Position numbers and translations under genes: made by a program. This document shows positions 32,547 to 44,301 of a DNA stretch of 64,000 bases, piece after piece (the stretch's first letter is position 1; the number at the start of each line of letters is the position of its first letter). Source of the stretch: Dacryopinax spathularia (taxonomy: Eukaryota > Basidiomycota > Dacrymycetes > Dacrymycetales > Dacrymycetaceae); assembly GCA_037974965.1 (NCBI GenBank), contig JBBPFI010000012.1, positions 372,001 to 436,000 on the forward strand, given 5' to 3'. The notes under the pieces were generated by a model. The model saw nothing but the letters and a program-made list of their open reading frames with translations, did not search any database and was not told where the DNA came from.

Positions 32547-35074
32547 ATGTCCCACTCCCGCCCCACATCCTCAACGCCCTCCGTTCCCTCCCCTCGCTCT
32601 TCCGTCTACCCCTTCGCACAACAACGTGTCCCACCACCCCAAGCTGTCCCCCCCTCCCTTCCACCACGCCCGCCCGTCCAGCCCGCACTCCAACCCCAAC
32701 AACTCCTAAGACCAGACCAGCAAGTCTGGCAATCCCGCTCCACCTCTCCTCGGTCCACTTCTCCAGCTTCGACCTCGCCTGAACTGGTACAGCCAACGCC
32801 GCAGCAGTATACTTCCCAGTACCTACCACAACTCCAACCGAGCCCTGCGCCGAGCGTGTCTGTTACCCGGGCACCAAGTATGGTCAGCATGACGCCCAGC
32901 TCAGCACCATACGGCCAAGGGCTAGGCGGAAGCGCGCAGAACTCGACTGCCGAGCTCTTGCCCACAACTGCACGACCACGCCTCTCACCTCCTAGCATCG
33001 CAAGTGGCAGCGGGACGAGGGACTCGGCATATACGTCGAGGAGTTCGGCGTATTCCCAGAATACGGCTGTTAGTGCTGGTTCGGCGGCGGAGATGGGCAA
33101 GGCTGGCGTTGGGGTCGTGTATGGACACAGGCCGGTGAGCAGCGTGAGCGAGAGTGATTCAGGGCGAAGCAGCGCCGATGTCCCCCTTGTCGTACGTGCC
33201 CCCGTCTCTCCCTCTCCTTGGCAAATTACTGACGCATATATGCAGCCCGGAGCGCCAGGCGGCACCCACTCACGCGCAACGTCTATCACTTCCCGGTTCT
33301 CGCTTGCGCCTGACCCGAATAGCTGGGGAACGCAGTTCCCCGACCGGGAAGAGCCGGACGATTTCCTGCATACGCCAGACCCGAAGCGGGATTATAGGAA
33401 GGACCGAGGGGGGAATCCATTCACTCTCAGGGGTTTGCAGAATATTGGGTGTTTGGTCATTCTTTGTGCTGGGTTCATTGTACTCTTGTGAGTCCACTCG
33501 TTGGAGGTAAGTGCTAAAAGGGGTGCTGATGAGGAACAGTGGCGGCTACCCAATCATCTCCTATTTCCAGCAACATCAGCAAGCAACGAATGGGGGGTAC
33601 AACATTGGCGGGATCAACAGTACCGGCCAAGTCCCGCAGCTCATCTCGAACGTCGGGGTGATCGACGTCGCCACGCCCACCTCTGCAATGTCCAGGACCG
33701 GGATCGCAGATGGGTCGCAATATGACCTTGTCTTCTCCGACGAGTTCGAAGTCGAGGGCCGGTCGTTCTACCCCGGAGATGACCCGTACTGGGAAGCGGT
33801 CAACCTGCATTACTGGCAGACGGGGAACTTGGAGTGGTACGACCCCCGTGCTGTCGTTACTTCCGGCGGAGCACTCAAGATCTGGCTGAACAATACTCCC
33901 GAGCACGGGCTGGACTATACGGGCGGGATGGTCTCCTCCTGGAACAAATTCTGCTTCACCGGGGGTTACATCGAAGTTTCCGTCTCTTTGCCGGGCAAAT
34001 CAAGCGTGTACGGGCTCTGGCCGGCAGTATGGACGATGGGCAACCTCGGCCGCGCCGGCTATGGTGGGAGCCTGGACGGGATGTGGCCCTACACGTATGG
34101 GAGCTGTGACGTCGGCACTCTCCCGAACCAAACGATGAACGGCGGCCCGCAAGCAGCTCTAACGACTGGCGACCCAGCCTGGGGCGGGGAACTCAGTTTC
34201 CTCCCCGGGCAGAGGGTGAGTGCGTGTACGTGTCCGGGTGAGGATCATCCGGGGCCTATGAATGGGGATGGGACTTTCCCCGGTAGGAGCGCGCCGGAAG
34301 TGGATATTCTGGAGGCGCAGGTGGACGATGGGAGCCGGATTGGGTATGTGAGCCAGAGTGCGCAGTTGGCGCCGTTTGACGCTTGGTGGATGGTGCGTCT
34401 CCTATCCTCTCACCTCCCTCCTTGCGCAAGAAACATCAGGCTGATGCGGGTGTGAATAGATACATAACACCTCGGACGCCGATTTTCAGCTGTATGACAC
34501 CGCCATCTCCGAAGTGAACTCGTACCACGGTGGCGTGTACCAAGAAGCAGCCTCCGTGCTCACCCAGACAGACCAGAATTGCTACACCGGCGAGTCCGGG
34601 TGTTTCTCAACGTACGGATTCGAATACGAGACCGGTCCAAACGGGTACATAACCTGGGTGGCGAACGGCAAGCCCGCGTGGACATTACACGCCGCCGCCC
34701 TTGGGCCTAATCAGCTGACGGGGGTCGGGCAGAGGTTGATCCCGGAGGAACCGATGTACATCATCATGAACCTGGGCATTTCCCCAAGCTTTGGGGCGAT
34801 CGATTTTCAAGAACTGGTATTCCCGACCTGGATGCTGGTCGATTATGTAAGGGTGTATCAGAAGTCCGGCCAGAAGAATATAGGGTGCGACCCGGCGGAT
34901 CATCCGACTGCTCAGTATATTGCCGAGTGCGTTCTCTCTTCTCTCCTTGCCTCCTCTCCAGATCGCTACTGATGCGAGGATAGGCATGCGGAGGTTTATA
35001 ATAACCCCAATATTACGACTTGGGCGCAGGCGGGGCAGAAGTTCCCGAAGAACAGGCTTGTGGATCAATGCTAG
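32547..35074 (+). CDS. KRE6: Beta-1,6-glucan synthesis protein, GH16-like (KRE6/SKN1)
   Basis: A Golgi/ER type II membrane protein needed for beta-1,6-glucan in the cell wall. Exons 32547-33191, 33246-33487, 33540-34392, 34460-34926 and 34984-35074 give 765 residues. A long Ser/Pro-rich cytosolic tail (about 275 residues) is followed by one membrane anchor (GCLVILCAGFIVLLFGGYP) and a lumenal GH16-like domain. Within it, the catalytic-type signature EVDILE lies near residue 550, preceded by SSVYGLWPAVWTMGNLGRAG. The end (FPTWMLVDYVRVYQ) is also characteristic. The second intron boundary lies at the membrane anchor. The intron at 33192-33245 keeps the frame either way, but it has good donor, branch and acceptor sequences. 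Confidence 0.93.
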
Positions 35075-35617
35075 ACTTCCTCTTTTCCTCTCTCTCTCTT
35101 GATCCCGCTCGTCTCCGTAGAACGGGAGTTGAACAGGACGGACGATATCCTCATTTCATACCTTTCACTTCACTCATCATCACTTGTAATTGTATTTCTA
35201 GCATGACAGTACCCGTGATCCGGGGAGCAGTACAGGGAAGCGGAAAGGGGGAGGATGGACACTGTTGTATGCATTTTCAGCTGCTTCGTCTTTCTGTTGT
35301 CTCCTTTGAGTGCAGGGATACGATTGGAGCGGTTTGTTGGCGGCAGGGGATGGAGTTGGACAGTATCGTTAGTAATCATGAGACATTTCAACAAGTTCTC
35401 AAAGGAACCTTGCGCGGGGATGGTTGCAAGAGACACTCTCCGGCCAATCCTGGAGGTTTCCAATGTGATGGACGAATGAAGGTGAGATCAAGGAGAAGCT
35501 CAGGATAGGCGCCCAGCTTAGTGGCAGTGCTCTCACTCTTCGGTTTTCGAGCGCTCTCCCTCAAGGGTCGTCTCCCAACATTTTGCCCCTCATCTGTCCC
35601 TTCCCTTACCTCGCACC
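35075..35617. other. Intergenic, no gene seen
   Basis: The 3' flank of the KRE6-type gene and promoter of UTP11. No TATA box or repeat stands out. Confidence 0.35.
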
Positions 35618-36811
35618 ATGTCATCCCTACGAAACGCCGCCCCTCGGCGAAACCACAAAGAGCGTGGCCAGCTTGCAAACCGGAAGAAACTCGGCCTGCT
35701 CGAGAAGCATAAAGACTATGTCCTCCGTGCGAGGGACTATCATGCCAAGCAAGAACGGCTCACGCGGCTGAGGGTGAAGGCGAGCGAGAGGAATAAGGAT
35801 GAGTTTTATTTTGGGATGGTTAGGGGGAGGACGGAGGTTCGTTATGACTTGGTTTGTTTGTCTGGAAATGAAGCTGATGGGTGATCGTGCAGGGCGGAGT
35901 GCATGTACAGGGAAGGGGAAATCCGGAGCTGCCTCCGGATGTGGTCAAGGTGCTGAAGACGCAGGACGCGAACTACATCCGGACTCAAAAGACGGCCAAC
36001 TTGCGGGTATGTCGTGTGTTCAAGTGATTATGGCGAAATGGCTGATGGGCTGTAACAGAGGATTGAGACGCTCAAAGCGCAACTCACACTGCTGGCCGAC
36101 CTCCTGCCGTCAATAACAGACTTGACTCCGGAACAAGTTCATACCCTTCGGAAGGCTGGGCTTGTTGGCGAGGTTTCTGCTGGGAAGGGAAAAGGGAAGA
36201 AGCCCATAGTGAGGAGGAAGAGCACAGGTCATGTGGTGTTTGCGGACAATGAGGATGAAGGTGCGAAAACTGGCTACGTTGTTGGAGTATGATGCTGACA
36301 AGTTGGTATAGCGAATACATATCAACCACCATCAGGCCACGTCCCACAGGAGCAGGAGGATGAAGACGGCTCCGATGAGTTCAAGCTTGACATACCTCCA
36401 GTGGACCTGGAGTCTCTCGGCTGGCTCCCTCCCACACCGTCAAAGACGAAACGGCGAAAGTCGTCCGGAGCGCCCTCAGTCGATGAGTCAGGTATAGAGG
36501 TCACAGGAGAAGGCATGCCCTCAACAGATGAAGAGCGCAAAGCACATCGTTCAACCCTCATTGCTGAGCTCGCCGCCCGCCAGCTGCGGGATACGCAGTT
36601 GCGCTACGCGCTTGCGGAGCTCGAGCTGCAGAAGGTGCTCCTTGGCAAAGGCGGGCGGAAGAAGCTGAAAGAAGCAGAAGAGGTTAAGCTGGACGACGAG
36701 AAGGACGGGAAAGAAGATGAGAGTGAGGATGAGGATGTGAAGCAGAAGGCGAAGGAGGAGAAGTTGTGGCGGCCGAGAGTCTTCAAGTGGAAGTTTGTGA
36801 GGAGGAAGTGA
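35618..36811 (+). CDS. UTP11: U3 snoRNP / small-subunit processome protein UTP11
   Basis: A nucleolar protein required for 18S rRNA processing. Exons 35618-35836, 35893-36006, 36059-36260 and 36312-36811 join to 344 residues. The start is the hallmark [18 protein letters not shown], followed by [18 protein letters not shown] and KDEFYFGM, all strongly conserved in UTP11. The acidic and Lys-rich tail ([20 protein letters not shown]) ends in the conserved [14 protein letters not shown]. The central part after [15 protein letters not shown] is longer and more acidic than in yeast. No anomaly was seen. Confidence 0.95.
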
Positions 36812-37606
36812 GAGCGTCAGGCTGAGAGGACACTGTCGATCGTTCACCCCACATCTGGATGTCATGGCGGCATTTCATCAGAATATACCCTCTGCACGAC
36901 AACTTGCCTCCATCATGCACGAAACTTCGTCTACGGTTCTCTCCGAACAGATGTTCTTCGCACGTTGGTGATTCCGATGTTGGCTCGAGTCTCGTAGTCA
37001 CTCGTAACTTCCTTGACCTTCCGTCCGTAATCGTACTGGGAGTCATCACTGGGCAATTATGATTTTTGTGGCACGAGCTGAACCCCGAAAGCAGTGCAAT
37101 CCTTCCGCTCGCTTCGCACTTCTTCCCCGCTCTTCCGTTGCGGCGCAGCAACCCTCGCGCGTCGGTAGGGGTCCACCGAGCCGGAAGACGCTGACGACGC
37201 GCAGCGGCCATCACCATGTCCGTCGACTGTTGGCACTGTTCCCAACTCTCTCTGGAAGGACTGCGGTGCACTGCTCGCAGATAGTCTCTTGCTGGGTCGG
37301 CTGGGGCGTACGAGCGGTCGCGGCCGGGAGGCACTTGCCGCGATCAACAATGGCCGGAAGCGGAGCATGCGCAGGTTGAACATGGCGATAAATGACTCGG
37401 ATGGACGGAGCGTCCTCGCTGATGAGCTCGTTAGCTGGCGGCATGAGCAGACTATAAAGCTTAGCTGAGTAGGCCGGCCTATTGACATATCATCCACTTC
37501 ATTCAACTCAACCTCAGGCCACTGAGAACGACTCGATTACCCACCGACCGTATACTTGGCTTTCTTCAAAATTGACAAGACGCTTCACTTCTACATCGGT
37601 TCGCCT
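36812..37606. other. Intergenic region with TATA box before the monooxygenase gene
   Basis: A TATAAAG lies at 37453-37459, about 150 bp upstream of the monooxygenase ATG. A minus-strand open frame runs from 37334 down to 36783, but it has an unstructured, Arg/Ser-biased composition and overlaps the UTP11 stop, so I do not call it a gene. Confidence 0.4.
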
Positions 37607-38968
37607 ATGCCGGTCTCCTACCTCTCTCGTCCGCCGCGAATCGCCATCATCGGCGCCGGCCCCGCAGGGCTCACGCTCGCCTCCGTCCTGCATCATCAAC
37701 TCAATAACGCACCCGGCAATGTCATCCGACCCGAAATCACGATCTTTGAGCGGGACAGCGCCCGTGCGTCACGCGACCAAGGTGGGACGCTGGACATGCA
37801 CGGCCCCACGGGCCAGCGCGCTCTGAAGCTGGCGGGCCTGTGGGCCGAGTTCCAGAAAGTCGCTAGGGCGGAGGGGGACACATTCAAGATCCTCGACAAG
37901 GACGGCAAGGTCTGGATGTCCGATACGGAGGACGAGGGCGCGCCTGAGCCGGTAGAGGAAGGGATGGTGAGAGGAGCAGAGATGCACGAGCCTGACGGCA
38001 GGCCCGAAATCGACAGAGGACTGCTCAACGGGCTGCTTATCGACTCCCTCCCTGCGGGCTGGATCCAGTGGGGCAGAGCTGTCGCTGCCGTCACGCCGCA
38101 AGAAGACGGCACACACCAACTCACCTTCGCCGACGGCCAAACCCAGACATTCGACCTAGTGATAGGCGCCGACGGAGCCTGGTCGCGCGTCCGCCGGCTC
38201 CTCACCAATATAAAACCACAATACTCCGGTATCCAGTGCGTCGAAGTCCGGCTCTCGGACGTCGATGCGCGCTATCCCCAGATCGCGAGCCTCGTAGGGC
38301 CGGGAATGATAATGGCTCTGGGGGACAATAAGTGCATATCCGCACAACGGAATTCCGGCTCTCGCGTACGAGTATACCTGTTCCTTCGCGCTCCGGAGAG
38401 CTGGGCGAAAGACAGCGGGATCGACTGGACTTCTTTACGCGCTGCCAAGCCTGCCTTGAAGCAGATCTTTGAAGGATGGAACGAAGACGTCCTCCAGCTG
38501 CTCGACCTAGCCGACGAACCCGAGAACGCACCGGGAGTGATTGTGAGAGGGCTGTATATGCTCCCTCCTGATCAGTTTCGGTGGGCGCATAGGAGGGGCG
38601 TGACGCTGCTCGGGGACGCGGCGCACTTGATGACGCCGTTCGCGGGTGAAGGCGCGAATATGGCTATGGCTGACGGGGCCGAGCTGGCCGAGTCGCTCGT
38701 TCGGGCGTTCACCTCCATCCCCTCCTCCACGGACGCCGACAACACCGACGAGCACGCGGATGACCTGCTGCAAAAGCTGGACGCCGCCGTACGAGAATAC
38801 GAAGCAAACATGTTCCCCCGTGCGGAACACGCGATGCGGGATACGTACGCCAGCCTGCAGGCGTTCATGAACCCCCATGCGCCCGAGACGGCCGTGAAGT
38901 TCTTTAGGGAGAGCATGCAAGCCGCTATGGAGGCTACGGCGGCCGGTGGAGCGCCGGGGGGACGTTGA
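37607..38968 (+). CDS. FAD-dependent monooxygenase, TetX-like
   Basis: A flavoprotein hydroxylase of the class A (PHBH-like) group. Single exon, 453 residues, starting at the ATG at 37607. The FAD-binding motif is IAIIGAGPAGLTLASVL near residue 12, the DG motif is VIGADGAWSRVR near residue 185, and the second FAD motif is LLGDAAHLMTPFAGEGANMAM near residue 333. The last two, and RDQGGTLDMHGPTGQRAL, closely follow the bacterial tetracycline-inactivating TetX family, though many fungal homologs have no drug role. It is the only large gene of this region without an intron, which could reflect transfer from bacteria or intron loss. The substrate is unknown; neighbours give no hint of a pathway. 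Confidence 0.87.
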   Translation: MPVSYLSRPPRIAIIGAGPAGLTLASVLHHQLNNAPGNVIRPEITIFERDSARASRDQGGTLDMHGPTGQRALKLAGLWAEFQKVARAEGDTFKILDKDGKVWMSDTEDEGAPEPVEEGMVRGAEMHEPDGRPEIDRGLLNGLLIDSLPAGWIQWGRAVAAVTPQEDGTHQLTFADGQTQTFDLVIGADGAWSRVRRLLTNIKPQYSGIQCVEVRLSDVDARYPQIASLVGPGMIMALGDNKCISAQRNSGSRVRVYLFLRAPESWAKDSGIDWTSLRAAKPALKQIFEGWNEDVLQLLDLADEPENAPGVIVRGLYMLPPDQFRWAHRRGVTLLGDAAHLMTPFAGEGANMAMADGAELAESLVRAFTSIPSSTDADNTDEHADDLLQKLDAAVREYEANMFPRAEHAMRDTYASLQAFMNPHAPETAVKFFRESMQAAMEATAAGGAPGGR

Positions 38969-39265
38969 TTGAGCGCGCAAAGCGGTGCGCGCAGAGGAGG
39001 GGAGGGGCGGGGTTGCCTCACTTTGGGGGTTTCTCTTTGGGGTCATGAATTGTCAGGTATATATTCTTTGGACGTAAAAGCGCAGAATCGCGCGTATTAG
39101 GTAGTTTTCCTTCTTTTTTTTTGGTCTGAGTTAGTAGCTATAGATAGTAAGAATCCGCGTACATAGCAAAAGAAAAAAGTGACACGCAACATGTCCGATC
39201 TCTCTCCAACTCCCGCTCCGGAAGGCCTGCGCATCACTCGTACTCGTCCTAATTACTAGTTAGTG

Positions 39266-40075
39266 CTATAAGACGACCCATCCCCTGCCCAACTCCACCA
39301 CTCTCACCCCGACCGTATCCCTCACAGCTGGCCAAAGCCCAAACCAGCCCCACGCGCACGCCAGCCCGACCACAGCTCCCCCCAGCACTTGAAGGGGCGT
39401 ATGATGTCCCAGACTCACCCTACACCATGCGACCCCCACAGCATACGGGACATACACCCCCACTACTGCCCATCTCACCCAGCTTGGCGGGTCGGCGGAG
39501 GATGGGATGTGAAGGGCACGGAGTAGGGGCAGGAGGGGGGAGAATGAGAGTGTGAGGGAGGAGAGGGTGAGGTAGAGGGACTGGAATGCTATAGCGGAGG
39601 TGTGGGTGGAGGGCATGCCGTATGTGGTTGGCTGGCGGGAACCGGGAGGTCGGGGGTGGCGGAGGAGATGTTTGATTAGTTTCGCTGGGTTTGGGGTTGG
39701 ATGTGAGCATGAGCGCGAGCTTGGATGGTGATGACTTGGAAGGAGGAGGGATATTGAAAGGAGGGATGAATGGATGGGTGTACGCACCGGTTAGGGAGCA
39801 CACGACTGTACCTAGCCCGAAGTAGGCCGCATGGACCGATCGGGTGAGGAGGATGAACAGTGCCGTCCCTCCCGTGACGAAGAGATTAGCCTGTACGCCG
39901 ATTCCAAAAGTGGGTCCGCAGATCCGTCAACGATACAGACAGAGCAGAACAGCAGCAAAGCATATCAATAGTCAGGCAAGAGAGCGAGAGATCCATGAGC
40001 CAAAGAACCAGACAAGGAGGACAAAGAAAGCACCTTTGCGAGTGGCAAGAGATACCATGATCGCATGCCGACCAT
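39266..40075 (-). CDS. PAP2-family membrane phosphatase
   Basis: Removes phosphate from a lipid phosphate or pyrophosphate in a membrane. Exons 40075-40034, 39890-39788 and 39684-39266 join to 187 residues from an ATG at 40075. The three PAP2 catalytic motifs are present: KLIKHLLRHPRP (KxxxxxxRP), YGMPSTHTS (in place of PSGH) and RVSLGHHTPLQVLGG (RxxxxxH; the usual final Asp is a Gln). Four to five hydrophobic spans surround them. In the other frame just upstream (40075-40250), LDLDTRVSLGVNHSINNWIA looks like coding sequence of the same family and may be a real N-terminal exon that I could not splice on. The dolichyldiphosphatase group is one possibility. Confidence 0.7.
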
Positions 40076-40909
40076 TATGCCTGCGTTGCCCGATGCAGGG
40101 GTACGGGTAGGGGTGGGTCGTCAAGGCGAAGAGGGCGGTTGCAATCCAATTATTGATGGAATGATTGACGCCGAGCGAGACCCTGGTGTCCAAATCCAGA
40201 ATCCGACAGTACCAGTTCAGCTCAAGCAAAACGTGTGCGCCGTTGTCTTGTATAATGCGATGCTCCAGTCGGAGCAAAGAACGTGCAACTTCGACTTCCC
40301 AAGTTGATGACGTTTTTACACCCACTTCACGCGTTACCTCACCCTCAGCTTCTTGCGTTGCCAAGAATAGACCCTTATTTTCGCGCCAAGGTACTCCGGA
40401 CCCCTTCTCGGCAGACTGCGCATCGTTACGCGATTTCCCGGCCTCGAGGTTTTACGCGTAACGGATGTCTTTTCACGATGGATGTGAAGAGTAAGATGCG
40501 ATCATCGGCATGTCATCACACACACTTGCCGTGATTCAAGGGCGCCGGCTGGGCTATGGCTGGGCGGCGGGCGTTGAGGAAAGGCTGGGGCTGACCGTTG
40601 GCCTCGCGCTCATCGGTTGCTGCGAGGAAGGACCTCAAGGTTCTGACGTACTCGCGGGCCTTACACCCGTTTACACCAAGGCTACACGGCCTCCTCCCTT
40701 TCGTCAGCGTCTCTTACTCTTGCTTGCTTGTCCGTCTTACTTCAGTCCTGTGCACTTGGCTGGTCCGGGTCAACAGCAGACTACATCGCAGCACTTGGAT
40801 CATCTACATCTCCTTCACCCCCCTACTTCACTGTCGAGGTAGGGAATCACGACCTACACCCTCTTCAACCTCTGTCGTTTCCCTTCCCCAACTTTACAAC
40901 CAACCCAAA
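40076..40909. other. Intergenic between divergent PAP2 and PLC-like genes
   Basis: About 830 bp. It holds the uncertain upstream coding of the PAP2 gene (to about 40250) and a pyrimidine-rich leader before the PLC-like start. No clear TATA box was found. Confidence 0.35.
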
Positions 40910-42156
40910 ATGAAACGACCAACCCTCACACGTGCTCTCGCTGCTCTCCTCACCCTCCCCTTCGTCTTTGCCCTCCCGCAACAACGAGCAACAACATGCA
41001 ACGGTTCACCATCCGTACGCCCCCTCCCTCCCCCCTCCCCTCCCAAGTACCTCACTAACCCCGCCTCATACAGCTCTGCAGCAAAAGCTACGGCAACGTC
41101 ACCTTCGTCGGCGCGCACGACTCCTTCGCCGTCTCCTCCACCTCCTCCGCGGGCAACCAGGACTACGACGTGACCCAACAGCTCACCGACGGGATCCGGA
41201 TGCTGCAAAACCAAGCGCACAACTCGAACAACACGATCGAGCTCTGCCACACCTCTTGCTCTCTTCTCGACGGCGGCTCGCTACAGGACTACTTGGCAAA
41301 AGTCAAGTCCTGGGCAGACGCGAACCCGACCGAGGTGATCACCTTACTACTGGTGAATAGCGATAATATTGCCGTGGCGGAGTTTGGACAGGCGTATGAG
41401 GCCGTGGGGCTGGATGGGATTAGTTATTCCCCTACTGCCGCGGCGACTGCGTTGAGTCAGTGGCCGACGCTGGGGGAGATGGTCGATAGTGGGAAGAGGG
41501 TGGTGACGTTCATGGACACGGGGGCGGACTTTACGACTGTGCCGTACATAATCGATGGTGCGCATTCGTTTCTCCTTACTCTCCTCTTCCCGTCGATGAG
41601 TGAGAGCCGATGCTGATGATGATGCTGGTTGGTAGAGTTCTCGAACATGTGGGAAACAGCGTACGACGTAACGACCTCCTTCGACTGCGCCGTCAACCGC
41701 ACGCACGGCGACGCCTCCACGCAACTAATGACCATCAACCATTTCCTCGACACAGCCTCCTCAATCGGCTCCGTCTCCCTCAGCACGCCCAACAAGTCCG
41801 CCCTGCCCACCACGAACGCCGCCTCCGGCTCTGGCTCTCTCGGGGATCAGGCGGGACAATGTGTTGCGCAGTGGGGCCGCGCACCCAATTTCATGCTGGT
41901 GGACTTTTATGAGGTGGGCGGGGGGAGCGTGTTTGAGGTCGCGGCTGGGCTTAATGGGGTGGCGTATGATCCCGCTACGCCTATTGCGAGTGCGCCCGCG
42001 AGCGCTACTCAGTCGGGAGCGAGCGGGAACGCGCAGGAGACGAGTGTGCCGCTTAGCGCTGGGGTGACGCTCCGGTCGGGCAGTGGGTGGAGTGTGCCTG
42101 GCGCGCTGGTGCTCGTGACGCTGGGTTTGGCGGTCGGGGGTGGGATCATCCTGTGA
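40910..42156 (+). CDS. Secreted, probably GPI-anchored PLC-like phosphodiesterase
   Basis: Belongs to the PLC-like TIM-barrel phosphodiesterases. Exons 40910-41014, 41074-41557 and 41636-42156 join to 369 residues. A signal peptide (MKRPTLTRALAALLTLPFVFA) is followed by the first catalytic histidine region FVGAHDSFAV near residue 49, then QLTDGIRMLQNQ and the second histidine in IELCHTSC near residue 92. The C-terminus is Ser/Ala/Gly-rich and ends in a hydrophobic helix (VPGALVLVTLGLAVGGGIIL), the layout of a GPI-anchor signal. It lacks the Y and C2 domains of signalling PLCs, so it is likely a cell-surface enzyme. The substrate is unknown. Confidence 0.85.
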
Positions 42157-42735
42157 GATGAGGGGATGAGATGGAGGGGAGATGGACTGGACTACTTGGA
42201 CTCTTGCTGGCTTAGAGCGGATATGGTAGGGGCACGATGTATCTATACATTACCATTTATGACAGAGCGGACATGTAGTGGTGATGCTCGCGCGGCTGCT
42301 CGCGCGGCCTGTGGACGTATGGACAGTGCCCCCAGTGGAGAAACTCGATTCGTAGGTTTGGTCATATCGTCTCCGCCCATTCGTCCAGTTCTATCTCCTT
42401 CAAGCACTTATCTTAGTCTCGTTTGTGGGGAAGGGATGGCGATCGCTGACCGAAAGATATGGGCGGCGGTACCGACCCAGTGAGATTACAAGTGGAGAAG
42501 AGGCGTCGCCTCGGATGAATTGCACGTGCCTGGTGATTCGGCCCCGGCCCACGGACCCTTTGTCTTCGTGCCTTTCCCCGCCTTCTTCGCCCCGCCCGGT
42601 CCCGTCCCCTTCTCCTCAGTTTGCGTCGACGCCTCTCCTCCCTCCTCGTCCATATCTCCCCCTCCTCCCCTCCTCCCTTCCCCATCTCTCTCTTCTACAT
42701 CTCTACCTCTCTGCAGGACGAAGCAAAAGTGAAGG
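42157..42735. other. Intergenic with a long pyrimidine tract before ERG26
   Basis: About 42540-42720 on the + strand is strongly C/T-rich, the usual look of a fungal core promoter and leader lacking a TATA box. It ends 15 bp before the ERG26 ATG. Confidence 0.45.
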
Positions 42736-44184
42736 ATGCCCGAATCGTACCTCGTCATAGGCGGCAGCGGTTTCCTCGGCTCGCACATCGTGGATGGCCT
42801 GCTCAACCGGGGAGAGCAAAATGTCGCCGTGTTCGATATCGTCCAGCGGGTGTTTGACGACAGGATCACTTTCTTCAACGGGGACATATGTAATGAGCGG
42901 CAGGTGTCGGACGCTATCCAGAAGGTGCGCTGCTCTCTCTCTCTCTCTCTCTGTCCCCGCTCCCGGGTGTACGGGATGATGACGGTGGAGGTGGTTTGAG
43001 CAATGGCCTGATGGTGTGTGGGACAGTGTCAAGCATCAGTGATCATCCATACCGCTTCCCCCGCCCCCGATGCACCGAAGGAGATCCACCAGCGCGTCAA
43101 CGTCGAAGGTACCCGTACGATCATCGCCGCAGCAGTAGCGAACGCCGTCCCCAAGCTCGTGTACACGTCCTCCGCAGGAGTCGTGTTCAACAAGAACAAC
43201 ATCGTTGATGCCGATGAGAGGATGCCGTTCCCGCAGACGGACGAGTCGTATAATACCACGAAGCAGGCGGCGGAGGATATTGTGCTTGCTGCGAATGGGA
43301 AGGATGGGCTGGCGACGTGCGCTCTGCGGCCGGCGGGGATCTTCGGGTGCGCACACACCCTCCTGCTTTTGCCTTTGGCAGTTCATACTGACGATGGAGA
43401 CGACAGGCCCAGGGACCGCCAGATGATGCCCGCTGCCGCGCAGGTTGTCGCTCGTGGACAATGGACGATCCAGATTGGGAAGAACGAGAATATCTTCGAC
43501 TGGACATATGTCGACAATGTCGTTGCTGCCCATCTGCTCGCATGCGACAAGCTCTCCCTTACCGCTCCTCCCATCTCGAACGAAGCGCTTGGCGTCGCCC
43601 TGCCCCAGATCACGCTGACCACCGGCTTCCGCCGGATCCCAACTTCTGCTGCTAAGCCCGTTGGTCCAAGCCCGAACCCGGACGAGGAAGAGCTCGCGCA
43701 GGAAAAAGCGTTCCGCGATCCTTCTACTCAACAGCTCCGCCCTGTTCTTCGCACCAAATTCGACGCTCTCTCCCCTACAGCGCTCTCGATCGACTACGAC
43801 GAAGGCAAGTCCCCGCTCAAAGTTGCCGGCAACGCATTCTTCATCACCGGCGGCGAGCCGCTCTACCAATGGGATTTCTTCCGCGCGATCTGGACCGCCC
43901 TGGGCGCAGACATAAACATGGACAAGATGTGGCATATCCCCAAGTCGCTCGGCGGGCTGCTTGCGGGCCTGGCGGAGACTTGGGGCTGGCTGACGGGCAA
44001 GCCGACGAACTTCACTGCGTGGAGGGTGCATTATTTGACCGCGGAGAGGTGGCATAATATCGAGAAAGCGCGGAGGGTGCTGGGGTACGAGCCGGTCGTC
44101 GGTGTGGAGGAGGGGATCAAGCGTACCGTTGCTTGGTGGTTGGCTGAGCAGGCTGCGGCTTCGAATCTGTCGGAGAAGCAGTAG
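42736..44184 (+). CDS. ERG26: Sterol-4-alpha-carboxylate 3-dehydrogenase (ERG26)
   Basis: An ER enzyme of ergosterol synthesis that oxidises the 3-hydroxyl and decarboxylates C4 during 4-demethylation. Exons 42736-42924, 43027-43346 and 43407-44184 join to 428 residues. The dinucleotide motif is GGSGFLGSHIV near residue 9. Substrate-pocket and catalytic features include KLVYTSSAGVVF and YNTTKQAAE (YxxxK) near residue 137, and WTYVDNVVAAHLLA, all as in 3-beta-HSD family members. The C-terminal part (WRVHYLTAERWHNIEKARRV) is typical of the fungal enzyme. The intron at 43347-43406 is a multiple of three but has standard borders, and its translation breaks the conserved GIFGPRDRQM. Confidence 0.92.
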
Positions 44185-44301
44185 TTCTACGATTACAAAA
44201 TACGCTCGTCTTGCTACGTATATGCGCATGTACAGGACAAGCAGAGGATGGGGTCTTCTTGGTATGCTAGAGTGGGTATATATCATGACTAGGTTATCTT
44301 C

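Noticed and set aside
36783-37334. 183-codon minus-strand frame after UTP11
   Set aside because: It overlaps the UTP11 stop region, has a biased Arg/Ser composition and no signature; treated as chance in GC-rich DNA.
43036-44286. Long (416-codon) open frame antisense to ERG26
   Set aside because: It mirrors the well-supported ERG26 exons, has an Arg-rich shadow composition and no recognisable domain.
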